Shown piece by piece: positions 47,110 to 59,700 of a stretch of DNA of 64,000 nt. The position numbers and the translations under genes were made by a program. The DNA is from Sodiomyces alkalinus F11 (taxonomy: Eukaryota; Ascomycota; Sordariomycetes; Glomerellales; Plectosphaerellaceae), in the NCBI RefSeq assembly GCF_003711515.1, contig NW_021167083.1, positions 2,427,451 to 2,491,450 of the forward strand, read 5' to 3'. Position 1 is the first letter of the stretch; each line of letters begins with the position of its first letter. The notes under the pieces were generated by a model. It saw only the letters and a program-made list of their open reading frames with translations, made no database searches and was not told where the DNA came from.

Positions 47110-48620
47110 AGTTACTAAGATATCTAACTACCACGAAATACACGATCCCACTTTCGATTTTAACGAGGCCGCTAGTTAGTTTAAGCGATAGCTCCGTGAT
47201 AGCGAGACCGCCTTTATAGGAGACGACCCCGCTAATAAAGAATACGACGGGAATACGCTAGGAACTAATACTACTCCCGTACCCACCACCGCACTAGCAC
47301 CTATCCCTACGGCTGCCACCGCTTCTATCCCTATCGCTAATACTACCTCTACCACTACCTCTACCCCTATCACCGTTCCCGTTCCTCCTAAGGCCACGAT
47401 TATAATAGGACCCCTGTATAATCCTAACCTGCCCCCGTATACGAATATTAACCTAGCCACACTAACGGAGGAATAACTAGACGAACGCGTTAAATGGATA
47501 AAGGCATATAACCACCGTAAGCGTAAGCTCGCTTATCTCGCTAAGCTTAAGGTAGATACTGCTACCGTCGCTACCGCCGCTATTAACCCTACCATTAATC
47601 CTAACCCGGCCGATATTACCCACTATCGTATAGCTAAACCGTGATATCGTATTATCGTAACCCTATCGGGATCCTAGTATACCCATAACGTGTCTATAAT
47701 ATCCTCTATACACGGGTCCGCCACCTAGGCTAAGTTTAATTTCCCCCTACCTAAGTGGGATAGTGTATCCTAGGCTAAGTATCGCACGTTTATCTAGGAG
47801 ACTAACTAGCAGTTTAACCTGGATTCTTAATCCTTTCCCACGGACGCCGCGAAGAACTACTTCATTATATTATACCTCCCCTATCACCTTAAGGAACGCT
47901 AGTAGGCTAAACTACGATATAAGTACGATAGCGACTTTAATAGGGTGAGCTAGGCTACCCTATAGGCCTAGCTATCTTATTAGGTCGACGATAATAATAC
48001 CCGCCTACGGGAAGTAACGGTATAGATCCAGAGCGAATCTATCTCGTCTTAGAGAGAGGGGGAGTCTTACGCTAAGTTTATATAATAGTAGGAAGCCCTA
48101 GAGTCGGAGCTACTGGGCGAGCTCCTAGATTAGTAGAGGATTTAGATAATACTAATAAGGGTGCTCCTACCTATTCGGGACTATATAGTATCTATAGGGG
48201 TTCCTAAGGACTACTAGGACCTGGCCCCGGCCTATTGTAGTGCTAAGGCCTTAACTATTACTAATAGACTGGCCGGCGCTCGGACAGACTTCTAGTCCGC
48301 TACCTAATAACGCCGCCACCGCTCGCGTGCCCCTCCTTATATCCCTGCTTCTGCCCTTACTTCTATTCCCGCTCCTACGCCTACTCCTACGCCCGCTTCC
48401 GCTTATAGTTACCCTATACGCCCTAGACTGTTATCGTACCTCGACTCTATTACTTACTATAATTATAACTAAAAGGGGCACTACGCTACTCTATACCCTA
48501 GCCCCGGTGCTAAGCGACGCTCGAGTAATAGTAACCCGAATACCTAATTAGTATCCACCTCTTACCCCACGGTCGGCCGTATTACGGGCGAGGTGCCCTA
48601 AGAATAATACCTACCTCGAG
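47110..48620 (+). pseudogene. Gypsy-2 Gag remnant with zinc knuckle
   Basis: Plus-strand Gag-like frame: an N-terminal region with Thr/Pro/Ala-rich sequence (about 47270-47460) and a basic, helical middle. Near 48449-48500 a CCHC knuckle reads YYNYN-KGHYATLYP, with the His intact and all three Cys as Tyr. The minus-strand and plus-strand openings at 47176-47460, 47763-47948 and 48327-48551 are by-products of this coding region. Confidence 0.7.
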
Positions 48621-48659
48621 TAACCCCCTTTACTTCTATTATACCGGTAGAGGCACGCG

Positions 48660-51600
48660 TTTCCTTTCGCCGAGGTAGGGAATAGGTATAGATATCGGCT
48701 CTCCTTAACGGAGGCGCCGATATTAACATTTTAGATCGGTCCCTCCTAGGACCTAGTTAGGTTCCTAAGGGGTCCCCGGTCCCGGTATCCTCGATTACGG
48801 AAGGATAAACCAAGATAACCTTTAGGTCCCTCTATAGAATTATCACCACTACCGACTACTAGGGTCGGAAGAGAGTATAGCACGCCGAGTTCCACGTTAT
48901 ATAGCTTAATCCCTAGGGCGCCCGTATAATCCTGGGAAGGCCGTGGCTTATAGCCGTTAACCCTAACGTTAATTAGTAGTATAGCACGTGGACCTACCCC
49001 TTAGCCTACGTAGAGCTTAGTATGGTTATATCCCTAAAAGACCTGCGTAGGGCAGTTAGATAAGCTAAGTCTATTCTTACTCTAACCTATATAGGCCCTA
49101 CGCGGGGCCTATATATCGGCCATGTCGGCCTAGTAGAAAACCCTTTAGTAGGATATAGAGATGAATTCTAGAAGCCGGGGACCCCGCCGCCACTATGCTA
49201 CCGGAATAGTATTAAGATTTCGCTAATATTTTTAACGTCGAAAACGCCGGCCGACTACTAATATATTAGTAGTAGGACTACGCGATTAAAATCGAGGAAG
49301 GGAAGAAGCCTCCATACGGTCCTATTTACCCTCTCGCCGCGTAGGAATTAGAAGTGCTGCGTTAGTATCTATAGGATACCGTTACGAAGGGTTGGATTAG
49401 ACCGTCCACTAGCCCGGCCGGCGCCCCTATTCTGTTTATCCCTAAGAAGGGTAGTAAGCTGCACCTTTATATTAACTATAGAGGGTTAAATAAAGTGACT
49501 ATTAAGGACTATACTCCCCTGCTCCTTATATATAAGATTTTAGACCGGCTATCGTCCGCGTAGTACTACACTAAGCTGGATCTTAAGGACGTATACTATC
49601 CGCTTCGTATATAAGCTAGTAACGAGTGGAAAACGGCGTTCCGGACGAAATACGGCTACTACGAGTATCTCGTAATACTATTCGGCCTTATAAACGCCCC
49701 CACGAGCGTCTAACGCTATATTAATCAGGCGTTAACGGGTCTTATAGATACTATTTATATAGTCTACCTTTATAATATCCTTATTTATAGTAAGAACTTA
49801 GATACCCACCGCGTACACGTCCGCGAGGTCCTTATAAGGCTTAGGTAGTAGTCTCTGTATACTAACCCCAATAAGTGTGAGTTTAAGACCCGCGATATTA
49901 AATTCCTAGGGTTTATCTATAGCCCGGACGGAGTATGGATAGATCTGGCTCGCGTTAAGGCTATCCGCGACTAGGAGCTCCCTAATAGTGTTAAGAAGAT
50001 ACAAGTCTTCCTAGGTTTTACGGGGTTTTATAGACGTTTTATTCGAAACTACTCTAAGGTGGCCGCCTCTCTTATAGACTACTTAAAAGGAGGCTATACC
50101 GGAGACCGCACTAGAGGCCCTACTAGGGGCCACGCCGGGGTCCTTATGCTTTCTTAGTAGGCCTAGTCGGCGTTCGAAGAAATAAAGCTGCTATTCTGGG
50201 AGGCGCCCGTTTTACGGTATTTTAACCCGCCCTACCTATACGTATTAAACCCGACGCGTCTACCTTTACTATTAGCGCCGCTATTAGTTAACTTAAGGAT
50301 AGCTTATAGCGCCCTATAACGTTTATATCCCGTAAACTCCGCGGCGCTAAGCTTAATTATAGTATACTCGATTCTAAGCTTATAGCTATTATTAAGTCTT
50401 TTCGGACATGGCGCTATTATATAGCCTATAGTTAAAGCCCTATAGTAGTCCTAATAGACTATTTGAACCACCGTCACCTATTAGATAAGCCGAAGCTTAA
50501 GGGGTAGCACGCACGGTGCCTTAATGAGCTCGCCCCGTTTAATTTTAAGATTCGGCACCGCCCGGGGATATTAAACCCCGCGGATAGGCTATTAAGAAAG
50601 CCTTAATATACGCCCTATAAGCGCGCCCTGGTTACTAACCGGGCTAAGGCGGTAAAGTCTTTTTCGAAGCGTTTTGTTATAGGGTATATCAGGGATTAGT
50701 GTAGTTCCTGTAATACCCCCGGTTCTAATATTTCCGCTATTAACTCCCCCTTACCGAAGGTGGTTAAGATATAAGCGGATAATCCTTTTTCTGTCTTAGA
50801 GTCCTTCTTAAGGCGTTTTATTTTAGGCTATATCGGGAACTAGCGTGGTTCCTGTAATAGCCCCGGTTATAATTTTCCCGCTCCTCTTACCTTAGTAGTT
50901 AAGACGTAAGCAGATAACCTTTATTTAGAGCCCGCTCCCCCTATCTTAATAGTTAAGACGTAAGCGGATAATCTTTTTCCAGAGTCCTCTTCGAAGCGTT
51001 CTGCCTTAGGCCTATATAGGACCTAGTATAGTACCCGCGCTATTCCCGCTCCTCCTATCTTACCGGAAAAGGTGGTCGAGATGTAAGCGGATAATCCTTC
51101 TTTAGAGCCCTTATCGAGGCGTCTTATTTTGGGCCTTATCGGGAACTAGTATGGTTCCCGTACTGCCCCTGATTATATCCCCGCTCTTAATTCCCCTACC
51201 TTACTAGAAGAGGTGGTAGAGGCGTAAGCGGATAACCCTTTTTATACTAGGTAGCGTGAAGCCCACAGTGACGATACCGTGTACGGATAATAGTCTAGGA
51301 GTAGTGGTATCCTTCGTTTTAAGGATCGTGTTTTTATACTAGACTATTCTAGCCTCTGATAAAAGGTCTTATAGTATTTCTATAATAAACCTAGCGTGGG
51401 TTACCATAGGGTTATAGGGACTATTAAGAGGATTTCGGATTTCTACTTCTAGGATTAATTACCTAGGAATATCTCGTAGTTTATACCTACCTATACTATC
51501 TATTAGCGCACTAAGTCGCGGCACTATAAGCCTTATATCAAGCTAGCGAGTCTCCTAATACCCTAGCGCCCCTTTATAAAGATATCTATTAACTTTATCA

Positions 51601-52699
51601 CGGGCCTGCCGCCGGTTTATAGCGCGACTATAGACAGGAAAAGGGATACTATCCTTATAGTAGTATACCGCCTAATAAAGTACTCGATTTATATCCCCTC
51701 GAGTAGTAGCCTAATAGTAGAAGGACTTACTAAGTCCCTATAGCACTACGTTTTTCGCACTTTCGGCCTACCTAATAGTATTATATTAGACAAAGGCTTA
51801 TTATTTATAAGCCGTTCTTAAGTAACTTTATATCGCTGCCTCAGTACTATATAACGCCTATCTATAGCGTGGCACCCGTAGACGGATAGATAGACAGAGC
51901 GGTAGAACCAGAACCTCAAGCACTATGTTCGCGTTTTCTACTCACGGGAATAGGATAACTAGGTTAACCGGCTACTGTTAGCAGAGTTTACCTATAATAT
52001 ACCGTGGTATTCTACGATATGTTATACCCTATCCGATACCCTAATAGGCTATAACCTAAGGGGACCTACTAAGGCTTAACTACCTAAGGCAGGCGAGGTT
52101 CGCGCCGCTAAGGCCAAGCGCCGTACGGAGTACCTTATAGCCTAGCGCCGATTTATCTCGGACCTTATTAGGAGGGCGTAGGCCTCCTACAAACGGCATT
52201 ATAATAACGGCCGTGCCTAGCGCTCTTTTAAGGTGGACGAGTACGTCTTACTATCTATAAAGAATATCCGGTAGAAAAGACCCTCGAAAAAGCTTAGCGA
52301 TAAGTTTATTAGTCCGTATAAGGTAACTAAGATTATCGGCACATATAGCCTGGCCTATTAGTTAGAACTGCTAAAGGGTATAAGGATCTATAACGTGTTC
52401 TCGGTTTCCTTACTAGAACTATAGAGGTCCCGCGATAGGCTATAGCCGGAGCTACCCGTGGTCGACGTCGAACCGGATTCGGATAAGTACGAGGTCGAAG
52501 CTATCCTGGACTATTAATACCAGGGTAAACGGCGTTAGTACCTACTTAAATAGGCCGGCTATAACGACGAAGAAAACACTTAGGAGCCGAAGCGGAATAT
52601 CCCTGACGAACTTGTTAACGCCTACTTTAAGGCGAGACTATTAGGGAACTAGACGGGTTTACACACTATTCCTATAAGAGACCTTATAGACACGACGTG
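48660..52699 (+). pseudogene. Gypsy-2 pol remnant with chromodomain
   Basis: Aspartic protease about 48680-48800 (LLNGGADINILD, where DSGA is usual); reverse transcriptase about 49430-50010 ([21 protein letters not shown], and catalytic YLYN at about 49763-49775 for YLDD); RNase H about 50150-50560; a tandem-repeat linker (50640-51250); integrase about 51390-52060 with YTIYQRTKSRHYKPY (C..C now Y..Y), SINFITGLP (catalytic D now N) and AWHPQTDRQTE; basic C-terminus; chromodomain about 52485-52640 (YEVEAILDY ... GYNDEENT-EP). It ends at a TGA, 52697-52699, the rare stop type here and so probably original. Confidence 0.88.
50640..51250 (+). repeat. Tandem repeat array within Gypsy-2 pol, between RNase H and integrase
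   Basis: Four long units (about 120-140 bp) and one short unit (54 bp). Each ends in a version of GTTAAGACGTAAGCGGATAA, at about 50765, 50901, 50955, 51077 and 51218. Each long unit also carries a GGGAACTAGYRTGGTTCC-type core. The repeats appear in frame with pol, encoding a peptide like VVKT-ADNPF repeated. Confidence 0.85.
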
Positions 52700-53219
52700 A
52701 GGACGTTATCCTGTCCTTCCCCCTCCTTACGGATAATAAGACCTACTAGGAACTAAATACGTTTATACACTATCCCCGCGGGTGACCTAATAGGATAAGG
52801 GCCTACGTATCGGCTATATTAACCTAGAAAAACCCTTTAGTGGGCCGTGGAGATAAATTCTTAGGCAGGGACCCCCCTTTACCCTAGACGGGGACTATAT
52901 AGACGTTATCACCTCGGTTTCTGTTTTCGTCCTTTTAAGCGTTCTACTCTTAACCTCTATTCTTCCTTTTTAGGCGTTTTACTCCCGACCCCGCTCTTAT
53001 TCCTTTAGTATAATAGCTTATCGCCCTTAAAGTCTATTTTCCTCTACTTCTCCTCTTAATTAACCGTTACGATAGAGACACGATTATATTATAAGGGAAG
53101 TATGATTAGGACCGTTAGGGTTGCGAGAGAAATACCCTAAAGCTAGTTAAAAGAAAAAAGGAAAAACCTAACCCGAAGGCTACTAAAAAACCTAAAAAAA
53201 AAAGAAAAAGACTATTCCT
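52700..53219. other. Gypsy-2 spacer between pol and the antisense ORF
   Basis: RIP-mutated, non-coding by inspection, with an A-rich, purine tract at 53150-53205. Around 52816-52876 it resembles 49123-49185 within pol (shared AAAACCCTTTAGT and GGGACCCC blocks). Confidence 0.55.
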
Positions 53220-53699
53220 CTATATATACTATCACGGCCCCTTTAGGGCATTCTTAAACCCCACGAACTTATCGTCTAGAGGGGTAGGCTCCCGCCTAGC
53301 CACCTCGTTACTATTATCCTCTATATATACCTGGCTCTGCCCCGTGGTAGTAGCCGCCGTTTCCCTCTTTTACCTACTACCCGCGGATATTATTAAAGGC
53401 CGAAAAGATAGAGGCGTCTTCGCCTTCTACTTCTTCTTCTTCTTCCCTAATAAAGGAGTTAAGGGCGTTAGAGCCTTCTTCCCCTTACCCTTCTTTACTA
53501 ACGAGGTCGGCACTATATTATTATCGTCGGGCACTTCGTAAGGATCCGGGGGACCCTAAGGACGTTACGGCACGAAGCCTTAAGATTATACGGGGCTACT
53601 ACTATCACTAAATTTATCGTTATCTATAAAGCTATCCCCCGCGGGGGCTAAGGCAGACCCTAAGGGTATAGGCAGGTCTTCCTAGGCCTAAGCCTGGGT
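53220..53699 (-). pseudogene. Antisense ORF of Gypsy-2 (aORF2), C-terminal part
   Basis: On the minus strand from 53699 leftward: an acidic, serine-rich stretch (SFIDNDKFSDSSSP), then KKGKGKK and a lysine cluster near 53460-53430, then EDNSNEVARREPTPLDDK near 53310-53255, and a probable end near 53220. It is in the same frame as the N-terminal part at 62404-63350, and Gypsy-3 splits the two. It converges on Gypsy-2 pol. The plus-strand opening at 53344-53541 lies opposite and I do not consider it coding. Confidence 0.5.
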
Positions 53700-54006
53700 T
53701 AAGAAGAAGATATGGGTCTACCCCGAAGGGACAAGGACCAGAGGGTGATAGGGAGTAATAGATAAGGATCGTAGTCATATATAAGGGGAGGCTAACTATA
53801 GGTTAACTAGTGGTTAATAGGAAGAGTATCTTAAAGGTAGGTGGTAGTATAGAGGAGAGATAATCGCTGACCCCTTCCTTCTGGAATAGTCTAGCTCCCC
53901 GTTTTATATAATAAATATCCACTTATCAGTTAGCCGGTAGTCCACTACATCGTCCACTGCTATATCCTGGTACCTCCTAAGTCTTCTTTATATCCTATAC
54001 CTAATA
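53700..54006 (-). repeat. Gypsy-3 left LTR (3' LTR, 307 bp)
   Basis: TAAGAAGAAGATAT ... CACCTAATA-type ends, pairing with 62097-62403 at the same 307-bp length; the differences I see are transitions. Confidence 0.93.
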
Positions 54007-55053
54007 GGGTGCCCTTTCCTGGAATAAGACCTATCCTTAGGCTATAGCTAGTTACGGAGTATCCGTAGGGTGGGTAGTGATTATCGGGTGAGGCGAGTGG
54101 GTTAATAGTACTATCGGTGATGTATGGGTCGGAGCTTAATGAAAATAAAGCCGTAGGTAATCCACCGTTGAGTGACGGTGGAGCTAAAGGCTTAAAATAT
54201 GTCCTAATCTTAAATAGTGGTACTAGAGGATATTTTTAGGGGAAGAGAATAAAGAGAAAATTCCTTACGAAGTATGCTATTTTAGGTATATATACGGGTA
54301 TAGAAAGAACTACTATGGCTAGCTAACCGTTAATTAGACGGTAGTTTATAGAGGTTTATTATAAAGAATAAGTCTGTAAGGGATATATCCTTATATAAAA
54401 ATAGGTATAAAATAAAAGTTTGAAGTAGCGGTTTATCCACTGTTAGATAGTAGCAGTATTATTAAACACCTAATATCTCCCCGTTTATTAAACGCGTTCG
54501 TATTATTTATTCCGTGAATAGGGAAGTGCGTTACCGGTAATAAAGGCGTGCCTATCTCTTTATACGTGAATAGTAAAATAGTAGGCATAATAAGTGGGGC
54601 CTTACTATTATATAGAGGACCTTTTCGGCTATAGGCTTCTTTTCCTTTTCTTCTTCTTTTTCCCCTTTTTAGGCTCCCTAAGGAGGTTATAAGTATCCCC
54701 CCCCCCCTATTTATAAGAGTCTATAGGCAGCGTTATATAGCCGGGGCTAGGGTAGAAGAGGTGGCGGGTTAGCAGAGGGCTAACTAGTGGCCAACGTGTA
54801 TGCAGTTTTTCTTTTAGTATATATAAGTCTATTTTTCGGTACGAGTTTCCTATCGGTATATATAACTTAGAATTTAACTTCGAAGGAGAGTAATAGCTGG
54901 ATAGCGGTTAGATAGAATTAATATAAAATAGATTAATAGAGAAAGGTTATAGTTAGGTGAATATTTACCGAGCTTTATAAATACCTCTAGATTTATAGTA
55001 GTCTAGATTTATAGTTGGACTATAGGTGATAGCTGATTAGCTATAGGATAACT
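54007..55053. other. Gypsy-3 region between 3' LTR and antisense ORF
   Basis: RIP-mutated, no coding motif visible on either strand. Contains a C-run (about 54698-54706). Confidence 0.55.
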
Positions 55054-56500
55054 ATACCTCCTAAGGGAAGTCGTGGTGGTGGTGTGGTAAAAACTCCTAA
55101 AAAGCCTCGTCTAAAGCAAAATAGAACCGTAGGTGTTTAGCGAAAGACTAGCGGGGAGGTATTTAGTACCTAGGGTATAGATATAGAGAATAATAATACG
55201 TCGGCGCCCCTAAGTCTAATTAGTAGAGAGATAGCCGGTAGTTAGTAGTAGACTAGTAATAAAGTTAGTAATAGAAACGAGAATATTGCCGGTAATTCGA
55301 ATAATAGTTCTATAGCTAGAAATAATAGGACGGTCGAGTTAGGTAATAGTGGACTAGCTAGTATATCCCGGGTGTATACTTTATATCCGCCCGTAGAATA
55401 GGCATATAATCGTTTCTAGTTCCGTGCGTGCGGTGTGTTAGTCGGATAATAAAGTAGCACCCTAGTAGTAGTTAAATTCTTATATAGTTATAGAGATTAT
55501 AAGTAAAGTGGTCGAATAGGGGGTAATAGGTGATTAGCTGCTAACTTAGTGTAATAGCGACCTTACTTAAATATATATATTATATAGGATAGGGATTAAA
55601 GCCCTGTGTAAAAGTATATCGGCTAGTCTATAGCTATTCCACTACTAACTAATTATAGATGCTATATATATAGTTAGATAAAATTATACGTCTCCGTGAT
55701 ATCATTAAATAATATTAATATAAGGCGGATATAAGCTTAAAGGTATATGCCCGCGGATTAGCTATTAGGTGATAATTTCTAAAGATAGAATAGAGTAAGC
55801 TATAATATTTACAGCGCCTGGGTAAACGTGTATTAAACTAGAAGAAGATATAGCTATTAGGTTAGAAGCGTCCTGCTACTAAGTTAGAAGAGGAGCGCTA
55901 AGAGTAAGTTTAGCGGTAGTTAATTATAGCCGAGCGGTAGGCTAGTAGTAGCGTAGCGGTTACTAATATATTAGGATAATTATTAGTGCTATAAGAAAAA
56001 CGAAATAAGTATACTAGTGTCTAAGTATCTTTCGTTAGGGCACTCCGGGATAGATAAAAATCCCTAACCGATAAGATTATTATAGGTTAACTAGTAGTTA
56101 GCTTATAATAGCAGAACTAATAAATATATAGGAATTTAGGAATTAACTAAAGGAATTAAGTAGTTAGGCCGTCGCTAATAGTAGGACCACCGTTATTACT
56201 CTAGTGTCTATACCTCCCCCTCCTCCGATACATAATAACTATAGCGATATTATAGATAAGGAGGATAATAAGGGTGTCCCCGCTAGTGATTAATAGGCGG
56301 GTAATTCCCGTTATACTCCTGACTTCTAACCTATTACTAATTAGTTATTATAAAGGTAGGTATTATAACTTCGATGATATCGTGGATTAAGGGGTGACCC
56401 TCGGTTAGTTAGGGTCGGGTTTATTAGGTTTAGACTAATAAAAAGTACCGGGTTTAGACCGGAACTAAAAAGAAAAGTGTAGATAGCGTATGAATATCTA
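55054..56500 (+). pseudogene. Antisense ORF of Gypsy-3: basic, Cys-containing, coiled-coil protein (aORF3)
   Basis: The likely start is ATA at 55054 (ATG before RIP), followed by PPKGSRGGGVVKTPKKPRLK, a strongly basic nuclear-signal-like N-terminus. Next comes an Asn/Ser-rich stretch (about 55185-55360: SNRNENIAGNSNNSS), then a cysteine-bearing block near 55420-55500 (ACGVLVG in one frame, PCVRC in the next; TAT codons nearby suggest lost Cys). After a frame change between about 55500 and 55650 a Gln/Glu/Lys-rich helical region follows to about 56170 (LDKIIRLRDIIK, ATKLEEER), looking like coiled coil. It probably ends by 56500. It faces Gypsy-3 pol, whose stop lies near 56795. Family unknown to me. 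Confidence 0.45.
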
Positions 56501-56794
56501 TCACCTAATAGAAGATGAGCGTCTAGGTTTAGACTAAAATATAAAGATCGTTATTAGGTTTAGACTGGCTGGAAGAAATATAGCCTTTGGGTTTAGATTA
56601 TTAGCTAAAAGGTAAATAATTAGGACTTAGCGGTTATATATATTTTACTTTAATATAAAGTCCGTACATAGCGGCTGGTAATAATGAAAAGACCGTAAAT
56701 AGGCGGCTGGATATTATTAGCTGTAAAATAGTAATATAAAGGAATATAGTTAATTTAGTAAAATAGTAATATTACTATACCGCTAATAACTATA

Positions 56795-59700
56795 AATTAG
56801 CGGTTGCCTGATTAGAGAGATACTCCGCGACTAAATTTTTATAGAGATATAACTTAGGTTCCTAAGTATTTTCTTCTACAGGATAACCTTCCCACTTAAT
56901 AAGAAATTCGCGGTAGCGGCGCTTAGGGTTCTAGCGCGTGCCTAAAATCCTTTTAACCTTAAACTTATTCTCCTTTTCCCCTTTAATATCTAATAGCTGC
57001 TTAGCCGGCGCTCAACGGCTATCTTAGTTAAAAGGCTTAAGCAAACTGATAGGGAAAACGTTATAAATCCGAAAATACTTAGGGAGGTCGACCTTATAAG
57101 CTAACCGGTGATCACCTATCACCATAATAATCTCGAAAGGCTCGATGTATTTATATAATAATTTTCGACTCGGGCGTGTAATTTTTAAGTTTTTAGTAGA
57201 TACTAAAACCTTATCGTGTAAATAAAACTCCTTTAGTGTGTATTTACGGTTATAATAGTTAGCTATTACCCGATTACTAAGTAATAGTTACTTATAAATA
57301 AACATATAGTTAAGAGATAGTTATTTCACTCTCTTTTCTACTAACATAGAGGGCCGTTTAACTTATAGTATAGGAGTATAGGGGCCGCGCGGGTTATAAC
57401 CTATTAGGGCCTTAGCGGGTAAATAACGAGTAGCGAAATACTATAACGTATTATATATAAATTCGGTAAGGTCTAAAAGATTAACCTAATTATCTTATTA
57501 TTATATAGCGTAGGAGTGAAGGTAATAATTAAGAATTTAGTTAATACGTTCGATTTAGCTATTAGTCTACGGGTAGTATATAGTGGAAAGGCGGCGTTTA
57601 ACTTATAGTAAGCCGTATAGCGTGCGCTAAAAAGCACTTATAAAAAGACTTCCACGGTCGGAGATAGTACTATCGGGTAGACTATACACCTTAAAAATAT
57701 AGTGCTATAAAGTAATCGCTAACCCCTTAGCTATAAGCTTACTAGAGGTAGGAATAAAAAGGGAATATTTAGTTAGTCTATAGATAACTATAAGAATAGT
57801 ATCTTTCTACTTACCCCCTGGCTACTTAATAGGTAGTAGGCCGGTACTAAAATCTATTGAAATTTACTAAAATAGCTGGGTCGGAATGGGTAGAGGGCTA
57901 GTTCGCTATAAGGAGTATATGTACGAGATTTAGTATATTAATAAAGAGGGTAGCTAAGTATCTATTAGCGAATATCCGTCGATATTCTAGGCTAATAAAA
58001 AGATTATTAGATTCGTTTTAATATCTTTATAATTCCCTAGTAACCTGTAGTCGGATTATTATAGTGTAATTAAAGGATTATTAACTAAAGCTTAGAAGAT
58101 CGAGGAATATAGACCTTACCGCGGAATCGAATAAGACTATCGGTACCACGGGTCTATAGATTAGGCTCTCGCTAATTAGCTATTAACTATCTACCGGAAA
58201 TAAGAAAATTATCTTCTTTTTAAGCTTAGTGAATATCGTTAAGGATATTAGCTAGCTATTAGTTATCCGGTGCTTAGGCGGGGGCCACTTAAAATTTAGA
58301 TATAAATTATCCAGTACCTCCTAAGTAGTAATAAGACGTTTATTAGAAGTAGGAAGATAGAGAGGATTTCGTGAGAGACTATTAGCAGAGTTCTTATTAC
58401 ACGGTTAGTGAATAATACGAATATTATAAGTGCCTAATTTATTAAGCTAGCGTAAATATTTACTGCTAAGCTTAGGTTTATTTAGTAGCGTCTAATAATT
58501 AAGATAGTCCGTTAGAACGTTAATAGTGGAGGCGCTATAGAGTAAGTAGTAACGCTAATAGCGACACGCCTCTATAATAGCTATAAGCTTAGTATCCAGA
58601 GTAATATACTTTAATTTAGCGCCTTTAAGCTTACGTGAAAGGAAAGTAATTAGGCGCTAGACGCGGTCCTGTAGTTAACTTAGGATAGTACTAGTAGTAA
58701 AATTAGAAGTATTAGTTTTAAGGCGTATTAGTAACGAGGGGTTAAAATACCGTAAAACGGGTATAGAAAGAAAAGTATCCTTAAGTTATTTAAAAACACG
58801 ATAAAAATCGTTTAGTGGTTTAGCTAGTATATAGCCGCTAATCCGTAATTAGTCCGTGAATAGTCGTATAATTTTAGACTAGTTATAAATAAAACGCCGG
58901 TAAAACCCCGTAAATCCTAAAAAGACTTAAATTTCGCGAATAGTTATAGGCCATGGCTAATTAATAATAGCGTCTACACGATCGGGGTCTCTCTTAATAC
59001 CCACTAGGCTATAGCAGAACCCTGGGAAGTCTACTTTATTAATTTTAAATTTATATTTTTCAGCGTTTACGTATAAGTCCTATTCGCGTAATCTGCGTAG
59101 GACCTGCTTAATATACCGCCGGTGCTTAGTAAGGGAACGACTATAGATAAGGATATTATCTAAATAAACGATATAAATAGTATTAATAAGACCGGAGAGT
59201 GCCTGGTTAATATACCGTTAAAACGTAGCGGGCGTATTAATAAGTCTAAAAGGCATAATAAGGTATTCGAAGTGACTATATTTCGTGCGAAAAGCCGTTT
59301 TCTATTCGTTACCTTCCTTAATTCGAAGTCGATAATAAGTATCCTTAAGGTCTAATTTACTATAGATTTTTAATTTAATTAAACGGTCGAGTATCTCGCT
59401 AATTAACGGTAGGGGAGTACGGTCCTTCCTAGTAAGCTTATTAAGGGCGCGGTAGTCGATATATAAACGTAACTTACTATTTTTCTTTAGAATAAATAAG
59501 ACGGGGGCGCTAGCTAGACTACTAGAGAGTCGTATCCACTAATTGCCTAAAGTATTAGTAAGATATTCGCGGAGGACTTATAGCTTAGTATTAGATAAAG
59601 AGTAAATTAGTTTAAATAGTAGGCACTTATTATCCTCGAGTTAAATAGTATAATCCTATTATTAGTGACTAGGAAGTAACACTACTCAATCGATATTAAA

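Larger units (their letters stand above)
46986..53699 (+). mobile_element. Gypsy-2: chromovirus, left portion (continues at 62404)
   Basis: Plus-strand Ty3/Gypsy element with Gag, protease, RT, RNase H, integrase and chromodomain. Gypsy-3 interrupts it at 53700-62403 inside its antisense ORF, and it resumes at 62404, running toward the window edge. Its 3' LTR would lie to the right of the window, so the LTR boundaries (5' LTR expected near 46986-47110) cannot be confirmed. Confidence 0.8.

Noticed and set aside
41061..47110. Matching LTRs for Gypsy-1 around 41100-41480 and 46713-47110
   Set aside because: By eye the two regions share no extended similarity; Gypsy-1 seems to have lost its 5' end.
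53344..53541. Open plus-strand stretch of 65 codons rich in Phe
   Set aside because: It is the complement of the lysine-rich aORF2 tail (Phe codons opposite Lys codons).
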